This document shows positions 46,758 to 56,754 of a DNA stretch of 64,000 bases, in pieces. The stretch spans positions 1 to 64,000 of the forward strand of contig CAVRAU010000005.1 of NCBI GenBank assembly GCA_963719055.1, written 5' to 3'. The stretch's first letter is position 1. Each line of letters begins with the position of its first letter. Source of the stretch: CAXMQZ01 sp963719055 (GTDB lineage: Bacteria > Acidobacteriota > Thermoanaerobaculia > Multivoradales > JAHEKO01). The notes under the pieces were generated by a model that worked only from the letters and a program-made list of their open reading frames with translations, was not told the origin of the DNA and ran no database searches. The position numbers and the translations under genes are program-made.

Positions 46758-48972
46758 ATGAGAAACTTGAACCGAACCATCCTGCCTTTCCTTTGTCTGC
46801 TGACAGCACTGGTAGCGACCGGGATTTCCTCGGCCGCTGACTGGTCCAATTGGCGTGGCCCGATGGTCAATGGGACGACCACAGAGACAGGTCTCATCTC
46901 GCACTGGTCCCAGGATGGGGAGAATCTCATCTGGAGACAGGACTTCACCGGTCGCTCCACGCCTGTGGCCCTGCTCGGCCGTGTCTGCGCCAACGGTCGA
47001 GTGGGCGAGGGGATCGACCGCCAGGAAATGGTGGCCTGCTTCGACGCCGAGACCGGCAAACGGCTCTGGGAGCACCGCTTCAACGTCTACCAGACAACCG
47101 TTCCCTGGACACGGGTCGGTTGGGCCAATGTCACCGGCGATCCGGAAACCGGCTACATCTACGTGCAAGGTGTCGGGGGACTCTTCTTCTGTCTCGATAG
47201 CCAGGACGGCCGTGTCGTTTGGATGCGCAACTTGATCGAGGAGCTGGGCTTCATGGAAGGCTATGGCGGACGCACTCAAACCTCCGCTATCGACGAGAAC
47301 CGGGTCATCATCACTTTTTCCAATACCAGCTGGGGATCCCAGGCCAAGCCCCTGCACCGGACGTTTGCCTTCGACAAGCGTACCGGTGAGTCGATCTGGA
47401 TCTCGACCCCCGGCACCTTCCAGATGGACAAGAACACCCAGTCCACACCCTCCATTGCAGTGATCAACGGTCAGCGATTGGTCATTCACGGCAACGGCGA
47501 TGGCAGCATCTACGCCCTGCAAGCTCGGACCGGCGAGAAGGTCTGGGGATTCGGCCTCAGCAAGAGGGGCATCAACACTTCGGTCCTGGTAGAAGGCGAT
47601 ACCGTCTACTCGGCTCATAGTGAAGAGAACCTGGACGAGGGCACCATGGGGCGAGTGGTCGCCATCGATGCCACCGGCAGCGGCGACATCACCAAGACAC
47701 ACGAGAAGTGGCGGGTTCCCTTGGGCGTCAGGCTTCTCCAGCCCCGCCTACAGCGAGGGCACGCTCTACGTCCTGGACAACTCCGCCAATCTCCACGCCC
47801 TGGATGCCGCCACCGGTGAGGAGTCCTGGGAACACAGTCTGGGAACCGTCGGCAAGTCTTCTCCCGTTCTAGCCGACGGCAAGCTCTACGCAACCGAGGT
47901 CAACGGTCGTTTTCACATCCTCGAGATCGATGGCGATGGTGCCGATTCCCTCGATGTCGAAGAGATCTCTCTGCCCAGCGGTCGCTACGCGGAGATCTAT
48001 GGTTCGCCGGCGATCGCCTATGGCAGGATCTACTTCACGACCGAGGAAGGCATCTACTGTCTCGGAGATCCGGGAAAAGCCTTCGAGGTCGTTGCCAGCC
48101 CTCCTCGAGACTTGCAGGAGGACCCGGCTCCAGCGACAGCCTCGCCAGCGATTCTCCGCGTCATGCCGGCCGAGATCCAGATCGCCACTGCCGAGACCGC
48201 GGACTTCCGCGTCGAATCCTTCGACAGCAAAGGCCGCAGCCTTGGCTCCTCACCAGCCGAGTGGAGCCTCGAGGGACTGCTGGGAACGCTTCGAGTGGCG
48301 GCCTGTTCACGCCGGAGCCCGTCGCCGGATCCCAGGCCGGATACATCGTCGCCAAGATCGGCGAGCTACAGGCCAGGGCACGAGCCCGGGTCATCGCGCC
48401 CCTACCCCTCCATGAGGACTTCGAGTCCACCGAGGTGGGCTCTCGACCCGGCTATTTTCTCGCCTATGTCGGTCGTTTTGCGGTCGAGGACAAGGCAGGC
48501 AACAAGGTTCTCGCCAAGGGCCCTTCACCGCATCAAGATCCATCGACACATCACCTTCCTCGGCTCTCATGAGGACAGTGGCTACACGATCGAGGCCGAC
48601 CTCATGGGCTCTCAGGACGGTCGCAAGCTGGCCGATCTGGGTCTGATCAACAGCGGCTATACCTCGATTTGATGGGCAACCATCAGAGACTCGAGATTCG
48701 CTCCTGGGCCTCGGCGCTGCGCATGGCCGAACGCGTCGACTTCGAGTGGCAGCCCGGTGTCTGGTACCGCATGAAGCTGCGCGTCGACGCCGACGAGGAT
48801 GGCGCCCTGATTCGTGGCAAGGTCTGGCCCAAATCCCAGCCGGAGCCTGAAGAAGTGGCAGATTACGGCCGAGGACCCCCTGCCCATCCGGCAGGGCAGT
48901 CCCGGACTCTATGGATACTCACCGACCCCGGTGTATTTCGACAACGTAAAGGTAACGAGTAACAAGTCATGA
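46758..48972 (+). CDS. Secreted PQQ-like beta-propeller protein with C-terminal beta domain (several frame breaks)
   Basis: About 737 residues. The signal peptide (LPFLCLLTALVATGISSA) is followed by propeller blades with the AxDxxTGxxxW motif (ACFDAETGKRLWEH, IYALQARTGEKVWGF, HALDAATGEESWEHS) and IDATGSGDITKTHEKW. After ~residue 470 comes a non-propeller part (ESFDSKGRSLGSSPAEW...LHEDFESTEVGSRPGYF...FDNVKVTSN), resembling a concanavalin-like beta sandwich. Frames shift near 47730, 48290, 48525, 48665 and 48865. The end is TGA 48970-48972, overlapping the next ATG. First gene of the 17-kb operon; ligand unknown, and true PQQ binding is not shown. Confidence 0.75.
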
Positions 48973-50441
48973 CAAAGAAGACACTGCAGATCGCCCTGGC
49001 CGCTTTCGTGGTTCTCGGTCCCGTTGCACCGGGACTGGCACAAGAAAACGTAGGAATGTTCGGTGGCACCCTATCTCGAAACATGGTGTCGCAGGAAACG
49101 GGCCTTCCCGATTCCTGGGATGCCAAGAAAGGCGAGAACATCAAGTGGGTCCAACCACTCGGGTCGCAAAGCTACGGCGGACCGGTCATCGCTGGTGGCA
49201 AAGTCTACGTGGGTACCAACAATGAAGGTGGGCGAGATCCTGACATCCAAGGCGACAAGGGGGTGGTGATGGCCTTCCAGGCGGAGGATGGAAAGTTCCT
49301 CTGGCAATCGGTCCACGACAAGCTGCCTGACGGCCGAGTGCACGATTGGCCCCTCCAGGGAGTCTGTTCCGGACCCTATGTGGAAGGCGATCGCCTCTAC
49401 TATGTCTCCAACCGCGCCCAGGTCGTCAGCGCGGACACCGAGGGCTTCCGTGACGGCAAGAATGACGGTCCCTACGATACCGAGCAGTACACCGGCGAAG
49501 ACCACGGCGACATCATCTGGACCCTGGACATGATCGGCAATCTAGATGTATTCCCGCACAATCTCGCGGCAGGCAACCCGATCGTCGTCGGGGATCTCGT
49601 GTACACCGTCACCGGTAACGGGGTCGATGAAGGACACGTCAACATTCCCGCGCCGTTCGCACCGAGCTTCATCGCCGTCGACAAGAACACGGGCAAGCTT
49701 GCCTGGGAGAGCGATCTGCCTGGCAACGGGATCCTGCACGGCCAGTGGTCCAATCCCGCGTATGGCGTCATCCAGGGGCGCGCCCAGATCGTCTTTCCGG
49801 GCGGCGACGGCTGGCTCTATTCCCTCGACCCCAAGACGGGTGAGCTGCTCTGGAAGTTCGACACCAATCCCAAGGACTCGATCTGGGAATTGGGAGGGGC
49901 CGGGACGCGGAACAACCTCATCTCCACTCCGGTCATCTGGAGGGACCGGGTCTATATCGGCGTGGGCCAGGATCCCGAGCACGGCGAGGGGGGCGGCAAC
50001 CTCTGGGCTATCGACGCCACCGGCTCCGGCGACGTCACCGCAACAGCCGCAGTCTGGCACCGGGGAGGCGAGGACTTCCATCGCACCATTTCGACGGCGG
50101 CCATCAAAGACGACCTCCTCTATATCGCCGACCTTTCGGGTTTTCTCTACTGTCTCGACGCCAATACCGGGGAGCACTACTGGACCTACGACGCCTTTGC
50201 CGCGGTCTGGGGATCGGCTTACGTGGCCGACGGCAAGGTCTACCTCGGAGACGAAGATGGTGACATCGCCGTGCTCAAGACCGGCAAGAAGCTGGAGGTC
50301 CTGCAGGAGATCAACATGGGGAGCGCCATTTACACGACCCCGGTAGCTCGAGATGGCGTCCTCTACATCGCCACGCGCAACAAGCTTTTCGCCATTGCCA
50401 AGGGCTCGCAACTACAGGCCGAACAGCCGGCCGCTCCCTGA
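48969..50441 (+). CDS. Secreted PQQ-like beta-propeller protein, second copy
   Basis: 490 residues, intact. Signal peptide TLQIALAAFVVLGPVAPGLA. Blades with FIAVDKNTGKLAWESDL, LYSLDPKTGELLWKFD, FLYCLDANTGEHYWTYD and, again, AIDATGSGDVTATAAVW, a sequence shared with its upstream neighbour and marking the two as paralogues. It could be a scaffold or an enzyme of the PQQ-dehydrogenase fold; no catalytic Asp/Ca site was identified. Overlaps the preceding stop (ATGA) and lies 6 bases from the next start. Confidence 0.85.
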   Translation: MTKKTLQIALAAFVVLGPVAPGLAQENVGMFGGTLSRNMVSQETGLPDSWDAKKGENIKWVQPLGSQSYGGPVIAGGKVYVGTNNEGGRDPDIQGDKGVVMAFQAEDGKFLWQSVHDKLPDGRVHDWPLQGVCSGPYVEGDRLYYVSNRAQVVSADTEGFRDGKNDGPYDTEQYTGEDHGDIIWTLDMIGNLDVFPHNLAAGNPIVVGDLVYTVTGNGVDEGHVNIPAPFAPSFIAVDKNTGKLAWESDLPGNGILHGQWSNPAYGVIQGRAQIVFPGGDGWLYSLDPKTGELLWKFDTNPKDSIWELGGAGTRNNLISTPVIWRDRVYIGVGQDPEHGEGGGNLWAIDATGSGDVTATAAVWHRGGEDFHRTISTAAIKDDLLYIADLSGFLYCLDANTGEHYWTYDAFAAVWGSAYVADGKVYLGDEDGDIAVLKTGKKLEVLQEINMGSAIYTTPVARDGVLYIATRNKLFAIAKGSQLQAEQPAAP

Positions 50442-50447
50442 GAAACC

Positions 50448-51563
50448 ATGTCGACTTCCAATACCGAGCACCCCGCAGCCGACAGCTCAGGCACTCTCGA
50501 CCCCCGCATCCAGGAGGCACGAGAACAGCTCGACACCCAGGTGCGCGAGATGGTGCGCTGGCACTTCAGCCCCGAAACCGGATGCCCCTTTTGGCTGGAA
50601 TACGCCAGCCAGCTGGACTTCGATCCTCGCGACAAGATCGGTGGCTACGACGACCTGAAGCTGCTCGGACACTTCCAGGATGAGTGGCTGCGGGGTGGAC
50701 CGGTTCGCCGATGGCTTCCCAAAGGGCTCGAGGGCCAGCCCATCTACGTCTTCGAGACGGGTGGCTCCACGGGGCTGCCCAAGAGCCGGATCAGCCTGCG
50801 GGACTTCCAGATCGACTATGAGCTCTTCAGCGAGACGCTGTCAGACGAGACCTTCCCTCTGGGGTCGGACTGGCTCATGTTGGGACCCACCGGGCCCCGC
50901 CGACTTCGGCTGGCCATCGAGCATCTGGCGCAACATCGCGGCGGCATCTCGTTTCATGTGGATCTGGATCCCCGATGGGTCAATCGCCTGGTCCGTCTCG
51001 GGCGGCACCAGGACCTGCAGGACTACAAGGATCACGTGGTCGATCAGGGGCTGAAGATTCTTCGAGCCCACGACAACGTCAGGTGCGTCTTCACCACGCC
51101 CAAGCTTCTTGAAGCCCTCTGCGAGAAGATTTCTTTGCCCAAGGTCGGGATTACCGGCATCTTTTGCGGCGGCACCGAAATGAACGCCCAGTTTCACCGC
51201 TTCGCCCGCGAAGAGCTCGTTCCCGGCGTCGACTTCATCCCGACCTACGGCAATACACTCATGGGGTTGGCTTGTTGCAAGCCGTTCGATCGCCGAGACG
51301 ACTACGCGATCACCTACTACCCGCCTCATCCCCGGGCAGTTTTCGACCTGGTCGATCCCGATCGACCCGAGAACACCGTCGGCTACGGTGAAACCGGTCG
51401 AGTGATGTTGACCACGCTTACCAAGGAGTTCTTCATGCCGCGGTTTCTCGAGCGCGACGAGGGGGAGCGCGCCGAGCCCATCGATCCCTATCCTTGGGAT
51501 GGTGTGAGCAACCTACGCCTGTTTTCTCGTTTTGAAGACTCTGTCGTCGTCGGGGTGTACTGA
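50448..51563 (+). CDS. LuxE/PaaK-like acyl-adenylating enzyme
   Basis: 371 residues, about the length of LuxE acyl-protein synthetases. The nucleotide-binding loop is ETGGSTGLPKSRISLRDF; further motifs are FCGGTEMNAQFHRF, FIPTYGNTLMGLACC and VGYGETGRVMLTTLTKEFF. It lacks the extended C-terminal lid domain of full ANL ligases. It is expected to activate a carboxylic acid as acyl-AMP and pass the acyl group to the aldehyde dehydrogenase encoded next (starts share TGATG). Fatty versus aromatic acid cannot be decided. Nucleotide overlaps on both sides place it firmly in the operon. Confidence 0.72.
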   Translation: MSTSNTEHPAADSSGTLDPRIQEAREQLDTQVREMVRWHFSPETGCPFWLEYASQLDFDPRDKIGGYDDLKLLGHFQDEWLRGGPVRRWLPKGLEGQPIYVFETGGSTGLPKSRISLRDFQIDYELFSETLSDETFPLGSDWLMLGPTGPRRLRLAIEHLAQHRGGISFHVDLDPRWVNRLVRLGRHQDLQDYKDHVVDQGLKILRAHDNVRCVFTTPKLLEALCEKISLPKVGITGIFCGGTEMNAQFHRFAREELVPGVDFIPTYGNTLMGLACCKPFDRRDDYAITYYPPHPRAVFDLVDPDRPENTVGYGETGRVMLTTLTKEFFMPRFLERDEGERAEPIDPYPWDGVSNLRLFSRFEDSVVVGVY

Positions 51564-53011
51564 TGCTCAATATTCCAATTCTTCGGGCCGGCGAGACCTA
51601 CACGAGTCTGTCCAAAAACCGTTTGAAGGACGTCCGCACGGGCGAGCTCGTGGCCGAGGTGAGCCTGGCGAATCCGGGCCTGATAGCCAGGGAGCTGGCC
51701 AAGACGGCGCAGAATCGGCAGATCCTGAGCTCTCTGACCACCCACGATCTGATCGAGATCTGCGGCAAGGCGGCGAAGCTCTTCATGGAGGCCGATCTGC
51801 CGATCGGCGACCAGACCCAGTCACCCGAGGACTATCTGGCCCAGCTATCCGCCACCAGCGGCATGCCCGTGTCGTTGGGTCGGGCCAACATGGGCAAAAT
51901 CCACTTCGTCCTGGACAAGATGGAATTGGTGCTGGCCGGTCTGACCCGAGGACTCGATGCTTCCGTCTTGGATTCCGGGTTCGGCATGGAGGGAGATCGC
52001 CGGATCTCATTCCGACGGGAAACCGATTCTCTGGGCGTCATCCTGCCCAGCAACTCCCCAGGAGTCCACTCGCTTTGGATTCCTTCGGTAGCTCTCAAGA
52101 CACCCCTGGTTCTCAAACCCGGCCGCCAGGAGCCCTGGACGCCGTTTCGCATCGCCCAGTCTCTGCTGATGGCCGGCTGCCCAGCGCCGGCCCTGGGCTT
52201 CTACCCCACCGATTACTCGGGGGCCGCGGAAATCCTGCTGCGCTGCGGCCGGGCGATGCTTTTTGGCGATCGGTCAACCGTGGAGCCCTGGTTGACCGAT
52301 TCCCGGGTGCAAATCCACGGCCCGGGCTGGAGCAAGATTGTCGTCGGGCCCGATATGGCGGCGGACTGGACCGACTACGTCGATCTCATGGTGGAATCCG
52401 TGACGGCCAACTGCGGCCGATCCTGCGTCAACGCCTCAGGGGTGTGGACGGCTGGCGCCGGGCGCGAGATCGCTCAGGCCCTGGCCACGCGATTCGCCGC
52501 GATCCAAGCCCTGCCACTCACGGACCCCGAAGCCCGCCTCGCTGCCTTTCCCAGTGTGGAAGCCGCCCATGGATTCTCCCGGTATATCGACTCTCAGCTC
52601 GCCATTCCCGGCGCCATCGATCTGACGGCAGAAATGCGCTCTACCGACAGGGTCGTGGAAGTCGATGGCTGCGCCTTCCTCCTACCCACCGTGGTCTACT
52701 GCGAGAAGGCAGACCATCCTCTTGCAGGAGCGGAATTTCTATTCCCTTTTGTCACCGTCGTCGAGGTGCCGGCCAGCGAACTGGTGCAGCGATTGGGACC
52801 CACCCTCGTGGCCACCGCCCTGACTCGCAGCTCCGAGTTCCAACAGGAGCTTCTGACCGCACCCAACATCGAACGACTGAACCTGGGCCCCATTGCGACC
52901 TGCACCGTCGCTTGGGATCAACCGCACGAGGGCAACCTCTTCGAGCACCTCTACAGGCAGCGGGCTCTGCAGGCGCCGATCCTAGAGCTCGCGCTGGAGG
53001 CCAGCGCTTGA
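51563..53011 (+). CDS. Aldehyde dehydrogenase-superfamily acyl reductase (LuxC-like role)
   Basis: 482 residues. ALDH fold: LGVILPSNSPGVHSLWIPSV and ALKTPLVLKPGRQEPWTPF in the coenzyme domain, MAGCPAPALGFYPTD, then VTANCGRSCVNASGVWTAGA with the probable catalytic Cys in GRSC. The context, directly after an acyl-adenylating enzyme and before an iron alcohol dehydrogenase, suggests reduction of an activated acid to an aldehyde, analogous to the LuxC/LuxE pair. Overlaps the previous stop by one base and the next TTG start by four. The actual direction and substrate are inferred. Confidence 0.75.
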   Translation: MLNIPILRAGETYTSLSKNRLKDVRTGELVAEVSLANPGLIARELAKTAQNRQILSSLTTHDLIEICGKAAKLFMEADLPIGDQTQSPEDYLAQLSATSGMPVSLGRANMGKIHFVLDKMELVLAGLTRGLDASVLDSGFGMEGDRRISFRRETDSLGVILPSNSPGVHSLWIPSVALKTPLVLKPGRQEPWTPFRIAQSLLMAGCPAPALGFYPTDYSGAAEILLRCGRAMLFGDRSTVEPWLTDSRVQIHGPGWSKIVVGPDMAADWTDYVDLMVESVTANCGRSCVNASGVWTAGAGREIAQALATRFAAIQALPLTDPEARLAAFPSVEAAHGFSRYIDSQLAIPGAIDLTAEMRSTDRVVEVDGCAFLLPTVVYCEKADHPLAGAEFLFPFVTVVEVPASELVQRLGPTLVATALTRSSEFQQELLTAPNIERLNLGPIATCTVAWDQPHEGNLFEHLYRQRALQAPILELALEASA

Positions 53012-54195
53012 GCGAGGAATCTCCATACCCTGAGAGTGCATCCACCAAGGCTGCCGCGAGCTGGGAAGCCGAGATTGGCCCAGTCCGGGTTCTCTTCGGA
53101 CAAGGTCGAATGCTCGAGACCAGCGAGGTGGTCCGAACACTGGGTTGTCGCCGCGTTCTTCTCGTCAGCGATCCCGGTATCCGAGCCGCAGGACATCTGG
53201 GAAAGCTGCAGACGGCGCTGGGCCTTGCCGAGCTCGAGGTCTTGACCTTCGACAAGGTCGCCGAGAACCCCACCACTGAGCAAGTGGAAGTGGGTCTCGA
53301 CTTCGCCGCTCCTCACAAACCCGACTGCGTCGTCGCCCTGGGAGGCGGCAGCGCCATGGACTGTGCCAAAGGGATCAATTTTCTGCTCACCAACGGCGGC
53401 CGGATGAGCGACTATCGTGGTTTTGGTCGCGCCGGTCATCCGTTGCTGCCCGCCATCGGTATTCCCACCACGGCCGGAACCGGCAGCGAGGCACAGTCCT
53501 TCGCCCTGATTTCCGATTCCAATAGCCATGAAAAGATGGCTTGCGGCGATCCAAGCGCCAGATTCCGAGCGGTCATTCTCGATCCGACCCTGCTGTCATC
53601 CGCCCCCGTTCGGGTCGCTGCAGCATCGGGTCTGGACGCTGTGAGCCACGCGATCGAGAGCTTTGTCTCGACCCGCTGTACTCCGATTTCTCGTCTTCTG
53701 GCTAGCCACGCCTGGGAGCTGCTCGATCGTTATCTCGATCGGTCCCTGAGCGATCATGCCACCATCCAGGAGAGGGGCCAGGTCCTGCTGGCGGCGCATC
53801 TGGCCGGCGCGGCAATCGAGCAATCCATGCTGGGCGCCGCCCATGCTTGCGCCAACCCACTGACGGCGACCTTTGGGATTGCCCACGGGCAGGCTGTAGC
53901 CCTCATGCTGCCCCATGTGGTCCGGTTCAACTCCGAAGTCGTGGCCAACGATTACCTGGAGCTCGCGGTCAGCTCGGGTCTCGACGTGTCCGCGGGAGGC
54001 GCCTCAGCCCTCGCCAATCGCCTCGAGGAGATGCGGCGCCATGCGGATCTTCCCGAACGACTGCAGCAGCTCGAGGTCTCCAAAGGTGAGATTCAGGCTC
54101 TGGCGGCAGCTGCGACCCGTGAGTGGACCGCCGGATTCAACCCTCGCCCGGTCAGTCAATCAGAGATCGAGTTTCTCTATGAATCCGCCTACTGA
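53008..54195 (+). CDS. Iron-containing (group III) alcohol dehydrogenase
   Basis: 395 residues from TTG 53008. Nucleotide site VVALGGGSAMDCAKGINF; IPTTAGTGSEAQSFALIS; metal ligands expected from DAVSHAIESFVS and AHACANPLTATFGIAHGQA (conserved His residues). It reduces aldehydes to alcohols or the reverse, completing an acid to aldehyde to alcohol series with the two genes before it. Its end overlaps the third propeller gene by 17 bases. Cytoplasmic; no signal peptide. Confidence 0.88.
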   Translation: MSEESPYPESASTKAAASWEAEIGPVRVLFGQGRMLETSEVVRTLGCRRVLLVSDPGIRAAGHLGKLQTALGLAELEVLTFDKVAENPTTEQVEVGLDFAAPHKPDCVVALGGGSAMDCAKGINFLLTNGGRMSDYRGFGRAGHPLLPAIGIPTTAGTGSEAQSFALISDSNSHEKMACGDPSARFRAVILDPTLLSSAPVRVAAASGLDAVSHAIESFVSTRCTPISRLLASHAWELLDRYLDRSLSDHATIQERGQVLLAAHLAGAAIEQSMLGAAHACANPLTATFGIAHGQAVALMLPHVVRFNSEVVANDYLELAVSSGLDVSAGGASALANRLEEMRRHADLPERLQQLEVSKGEIQALAAAATREWTAGFNPRPVSQSEIEFLYESAY

Positions 54196-55363
54196 TCACC
54201 ATCACAGAGGACCCCTGCCCTTCGACTGGCTGCGTGTCTTCTCTATCGCACCACTCCTTCTGGCCGCGATATTGACGTCTTTGCCCGCCTGGTCGGGAGA
54301 GCCCTCACAGCGGTGGGAGAGCTTTCGAGGCGACCCGCAGCTGACCGGCAAGTCATCCTCCACGCTCTCCGAGAAGCTCCGACCCGTCTGGACGATCCTC
54401 GACGAGGACGGTTTCGAGGCCACTGCGGCCATCGCCGATGGCCGCGTCTTCATCGGCTCCATGGGCGGCCGGTTTCGAGCCCTCGATCTCGCGACCGGAG
54501 AGGAGCTCTGGCGATTCGAGTCGGAATGGGAGATCAAATCCTCCGCCCTGATCGCGGGTGACACGGTTTTCTACGGGGATGAGGAGGGTGTCCTGCGGGC
54601 CCTCGCGACGGCAACCGGAAAAGAGCGCTGGCAATTCGCCACCGATGGCGGGATCACTTCGTCCCCGAACAAGGCGGGACCCTGTCTGCTTTTCGGGTCC
54701 TACGACAACTTTCTTTACTGCCTCGATCCGACCACCGGAACTCAGCGGTGGAAACTCGAAACAGAGGGCTACGTCAATGCCACACCCGCGATTTGGCAGG
54801 AGCACGCAATCTCTGCCGGTTGCGACGGTCTCCTGCGGATCGTGCGACTCTCGGACGGCGTCGAGGTGCGCAGCGTCGAATTGGGCGGCTATGTCGGCGC
54901 CAGCGCCTGTGTTACCGGTCAAAAGGCCTTCGTAGGAAACTTCGAGAACCAGGTTCTGGGCATCGATCTGGAAGCCGGTACCGTGATGTGGGTGTACGAC
55001 CCGACCGAACGGGACTTCCCCTTCTACTCCTCCGCGGCGGCGGATGAGGAGATCGTAGTCATCGGTGGCCGCGACAAGAGGGTCCACGCCCTTCGACCCG
55101 AGACCGGCGAGGCCTTGTGGGTCTTCGCAGCCAACGCCCGCATCGACGCTTCCCCGGTCATCGCGGGACCACGTGTCTTCATCGCCACACAAGGAGGGGA
55201 GCTGTTGACTCTAAACCTCGACGACGGTTCTCTCGTATGGAGCTTCGAGACCGGAGAAGCGATGTCGGCTTCACCTGCCGTGGCAGGGGAATACCTTGTC
55301 ATCGGTACTCTTGACGGTACACTCTTTGCCTTCGGACCCGACCCAGGACAAGACCCATCATGA
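54179..55363 (+). CDS. Exported PQQ-like beta-propeller protein, third copy (BamB-like)
   Basis: 394 residues from ATG 54179. A hydrophobic leader (FSIAPLLLAAILTSLPAWSG) precedes eight short blades: RALDLATGEELWRFES, RALATATGKERWQFA, YCLDPTTGTQRWKLE, HALRPETGEALWVFAA and TLNLDDGSLVWSFETG. The compact form resembles BamB-type propellers more than the first two copies do. It is placed between the alcohol dehydrogenase and the radical SAM gene with overlaps on both sides (17 bases and ATGA). Its role in the pathway is unknown. Confidence 0.85.
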   Translation: MNPPTDHHHRGPLPFDWLRVFSIAPLLLAAILTSLPAWSGEPSQRWESFRGDPQLTGKSSSTLSEKLRPVWTILDEDGFEATAAIADGRVFIGSMGGRFRALDLATGEELWRFESEWEIKSSALIAGDTVFYGDEEGVLRALATATGKERWQFATDGGITSSPNKAGPCLLFGSYDNFLYCLDPTTGTQRWKLETEGYVNATPAIWQEHAISAGCDGLLRIVRLSDGVEVRSVELGGYVGASACVTGQKAFVGNFENQVLGIDLEAGTVMWVYDPTERDFPFYSSAAADEEIVVIGGRDKRVHALRPETGEALWVFAANARIDASPVIAGPRVFIATQGGELLTLNLDDGSLVWSFETGEAMSASPAVAGEYLVIGTLDGTLFAFGPDPGQDPS

Positions 55364-56688
55364 ATCAACCTGAGCCCGCCACTGAACGCTTCGACGGTAA
55401 ACAGACGGATGTCGGCAGCGTCTTCGTCTCCAACTACCCACCTTTCTCGGCCTGGGACCGCGATCAGTCCCACCTGGCCGCGGAGATCCTCGAGGTACCT
55501 CCGACAGCAGAAGTCGATTTCGGCATCTACCTCCACATCCCGTTCTGTCGCAAACGGTGCAAGTTCTGCTATTTCCGTGTCTTCACCGACAAGAACGCCG
55601 ACGAGATCGGCTCGTATCTCGATGCGCTGGCCACGGAGGTCGAGCGGCTGGCAGAGAAACCGGCCGTTGCCGGCCGGAATCCGAAGTTCGTCTACTTCGG
55701 GGGCGGCACCCCCTCCTATATCGGCGTCGAACAACTCAAGGGACTCGTCAGTCGCCTCCAGGCGGCCATCCCATGGTCGAACACCGAGGAAGTCACCTTC
55801 GAATGCGAGCCCGGCACCTTGACCCAGTCCAAGCTGGAGGCCATCCGCGAGGTCGGTGTCACCCGACTCAGTCTCGGTATCGAGAACTTCAACGACAAGA
55901 TTCTGCAGGAGAACGGTCGGGCTCATGTGTCGAAGGAGATCTATCGATGTCTGCCCTGGATCGTCGATCTCGACTTCGACCAGCTCAATATCGACCTCAT
56001 CGCCGGAATGGTCGGCGAGACCTGGAACAACTGGAAAGAGACTGTCGCCAAGACCCTGGAGCTCGAACCCGACAGCGTCACCATCTATCAGATGGAGCTG
56101 CCTTTCAATACGCGGTACTCCAAGAACATCATTGACGGATCCTTCGATCAGCCGCTGGCAGACTGGCACACCAAGAGGGTGTGGCATGACTATGCGTTTC
56201 AAGAGCTGGCCAAGGTCGGATACGAGTTGTCGAGTGCCTACACCATGGTCAAGAGCCCGCAGACGAAGTTTGTCTACCGGGATTCGGTCTGGCATGGATG
56301 CGATCTCCTGGGAACGGGTGTGGCGTCTTTTTCGCACCTCCACGATGTGCATTTTCAGAACGTGGACGGCTGGGGAGAGTACCTGGCGGTGGTCGGGCAG
56401 GGAGACCTGCCCATTGGCAGGGCCTATCACACCTCGAGCCGCGAGCAATTGATCCGGGAGCTCATTCTGCAGCTCAAGCTGGGCCAGATCCAGGTGGAAT
56501 ACTTCCGTGACAAATTCGGGATCGACATCATCGAGAGTTTTGCCCAGCCCATCGAGCGTCTCGAGAGCCAGGGCTTCCTGTCGATGGCGAACGGGGATCT
56601 TCGCTTGACACGCAAAGGACTCTTGAGGGTAGACTCCCTGCTCCCCGAGTTCTACGACCCACCGCACCGTGGTGCTCGGTACAGCTGA
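55360..56688 (+). CDS. HemN-class radical SAM enzyme
   Basis: 442 residues, intact. The radical SAM motif is YLHIPFCRKRCKFCYF (Cx3Cx2C), then FVYFGGGTPSYIG, EVTFECEPGTLTQSKL and GVTRLSLGIENFNDKIL, the HemN/HemW-family core, with IYQMELPFNTRYSK; the C-terminal HemN domain has LGTGVASFSHL. Members include coproporphyrinogen dehydrogenase, class C methyltransferases, cyclopropanases and heme-degrading ChuW/HutW. Here it sits in a pathway operon, not with heme genes, so a tailoring reaction is likelier than heme synthesis. Start overlaps the propeller stop (ATGA). Confidence 0.85.
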   Translation: MNQPEPATERFDGKQTDVGSVFVSNYPPFSAWDRDQSHLAAEILEVPPTAEVDFGIYLHIPFCRKRCKFCYFRVFTDKNADEIGSYLDALATEVERLAEKPAVAGRNPKFVYFGGGTPSYIGVEQLKGLVSRLQAAIPWSNTEEVTFECEPGTLTQSKLEAIREVGVTRLSLGIENFNDKILQENGRAHVSKEIYRCLPWIVDLDFDQLNIDLIAGMVGETWNNWKETVAKTLELEPDSVTIYQMELPFNTRYSKNIIDGSFDQPLADWHTKRVWHDYAFQELAKVGYELSSAYTMVKSPQTKFVYRDSVWHGCDLLGTGVASFSHLHDVHFQNVDGWGEYLAVVGQGDLPIGRAYHTSSREQLIRELILQLKLGQIQVEYFRDKFGIDIIESFAQPIERLESQGFLSMANGDLRLTRKGLLRVDSLLPEFYDPPHRGARYS

Positions 56689-56754
56689 TCACACCGCTGA
56701 AGCACCTCATCACAGATTTCCATAGAGTCCCGTGACATGCACCGGCATAGACCC

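Noticed and set aside
55360..56688. Naming the radical SAM gene hemN, hemW or chuW
   Set aside because: The core motifs are shared by all HemN-class members; no heme gene is near, so a specific name is not supported.
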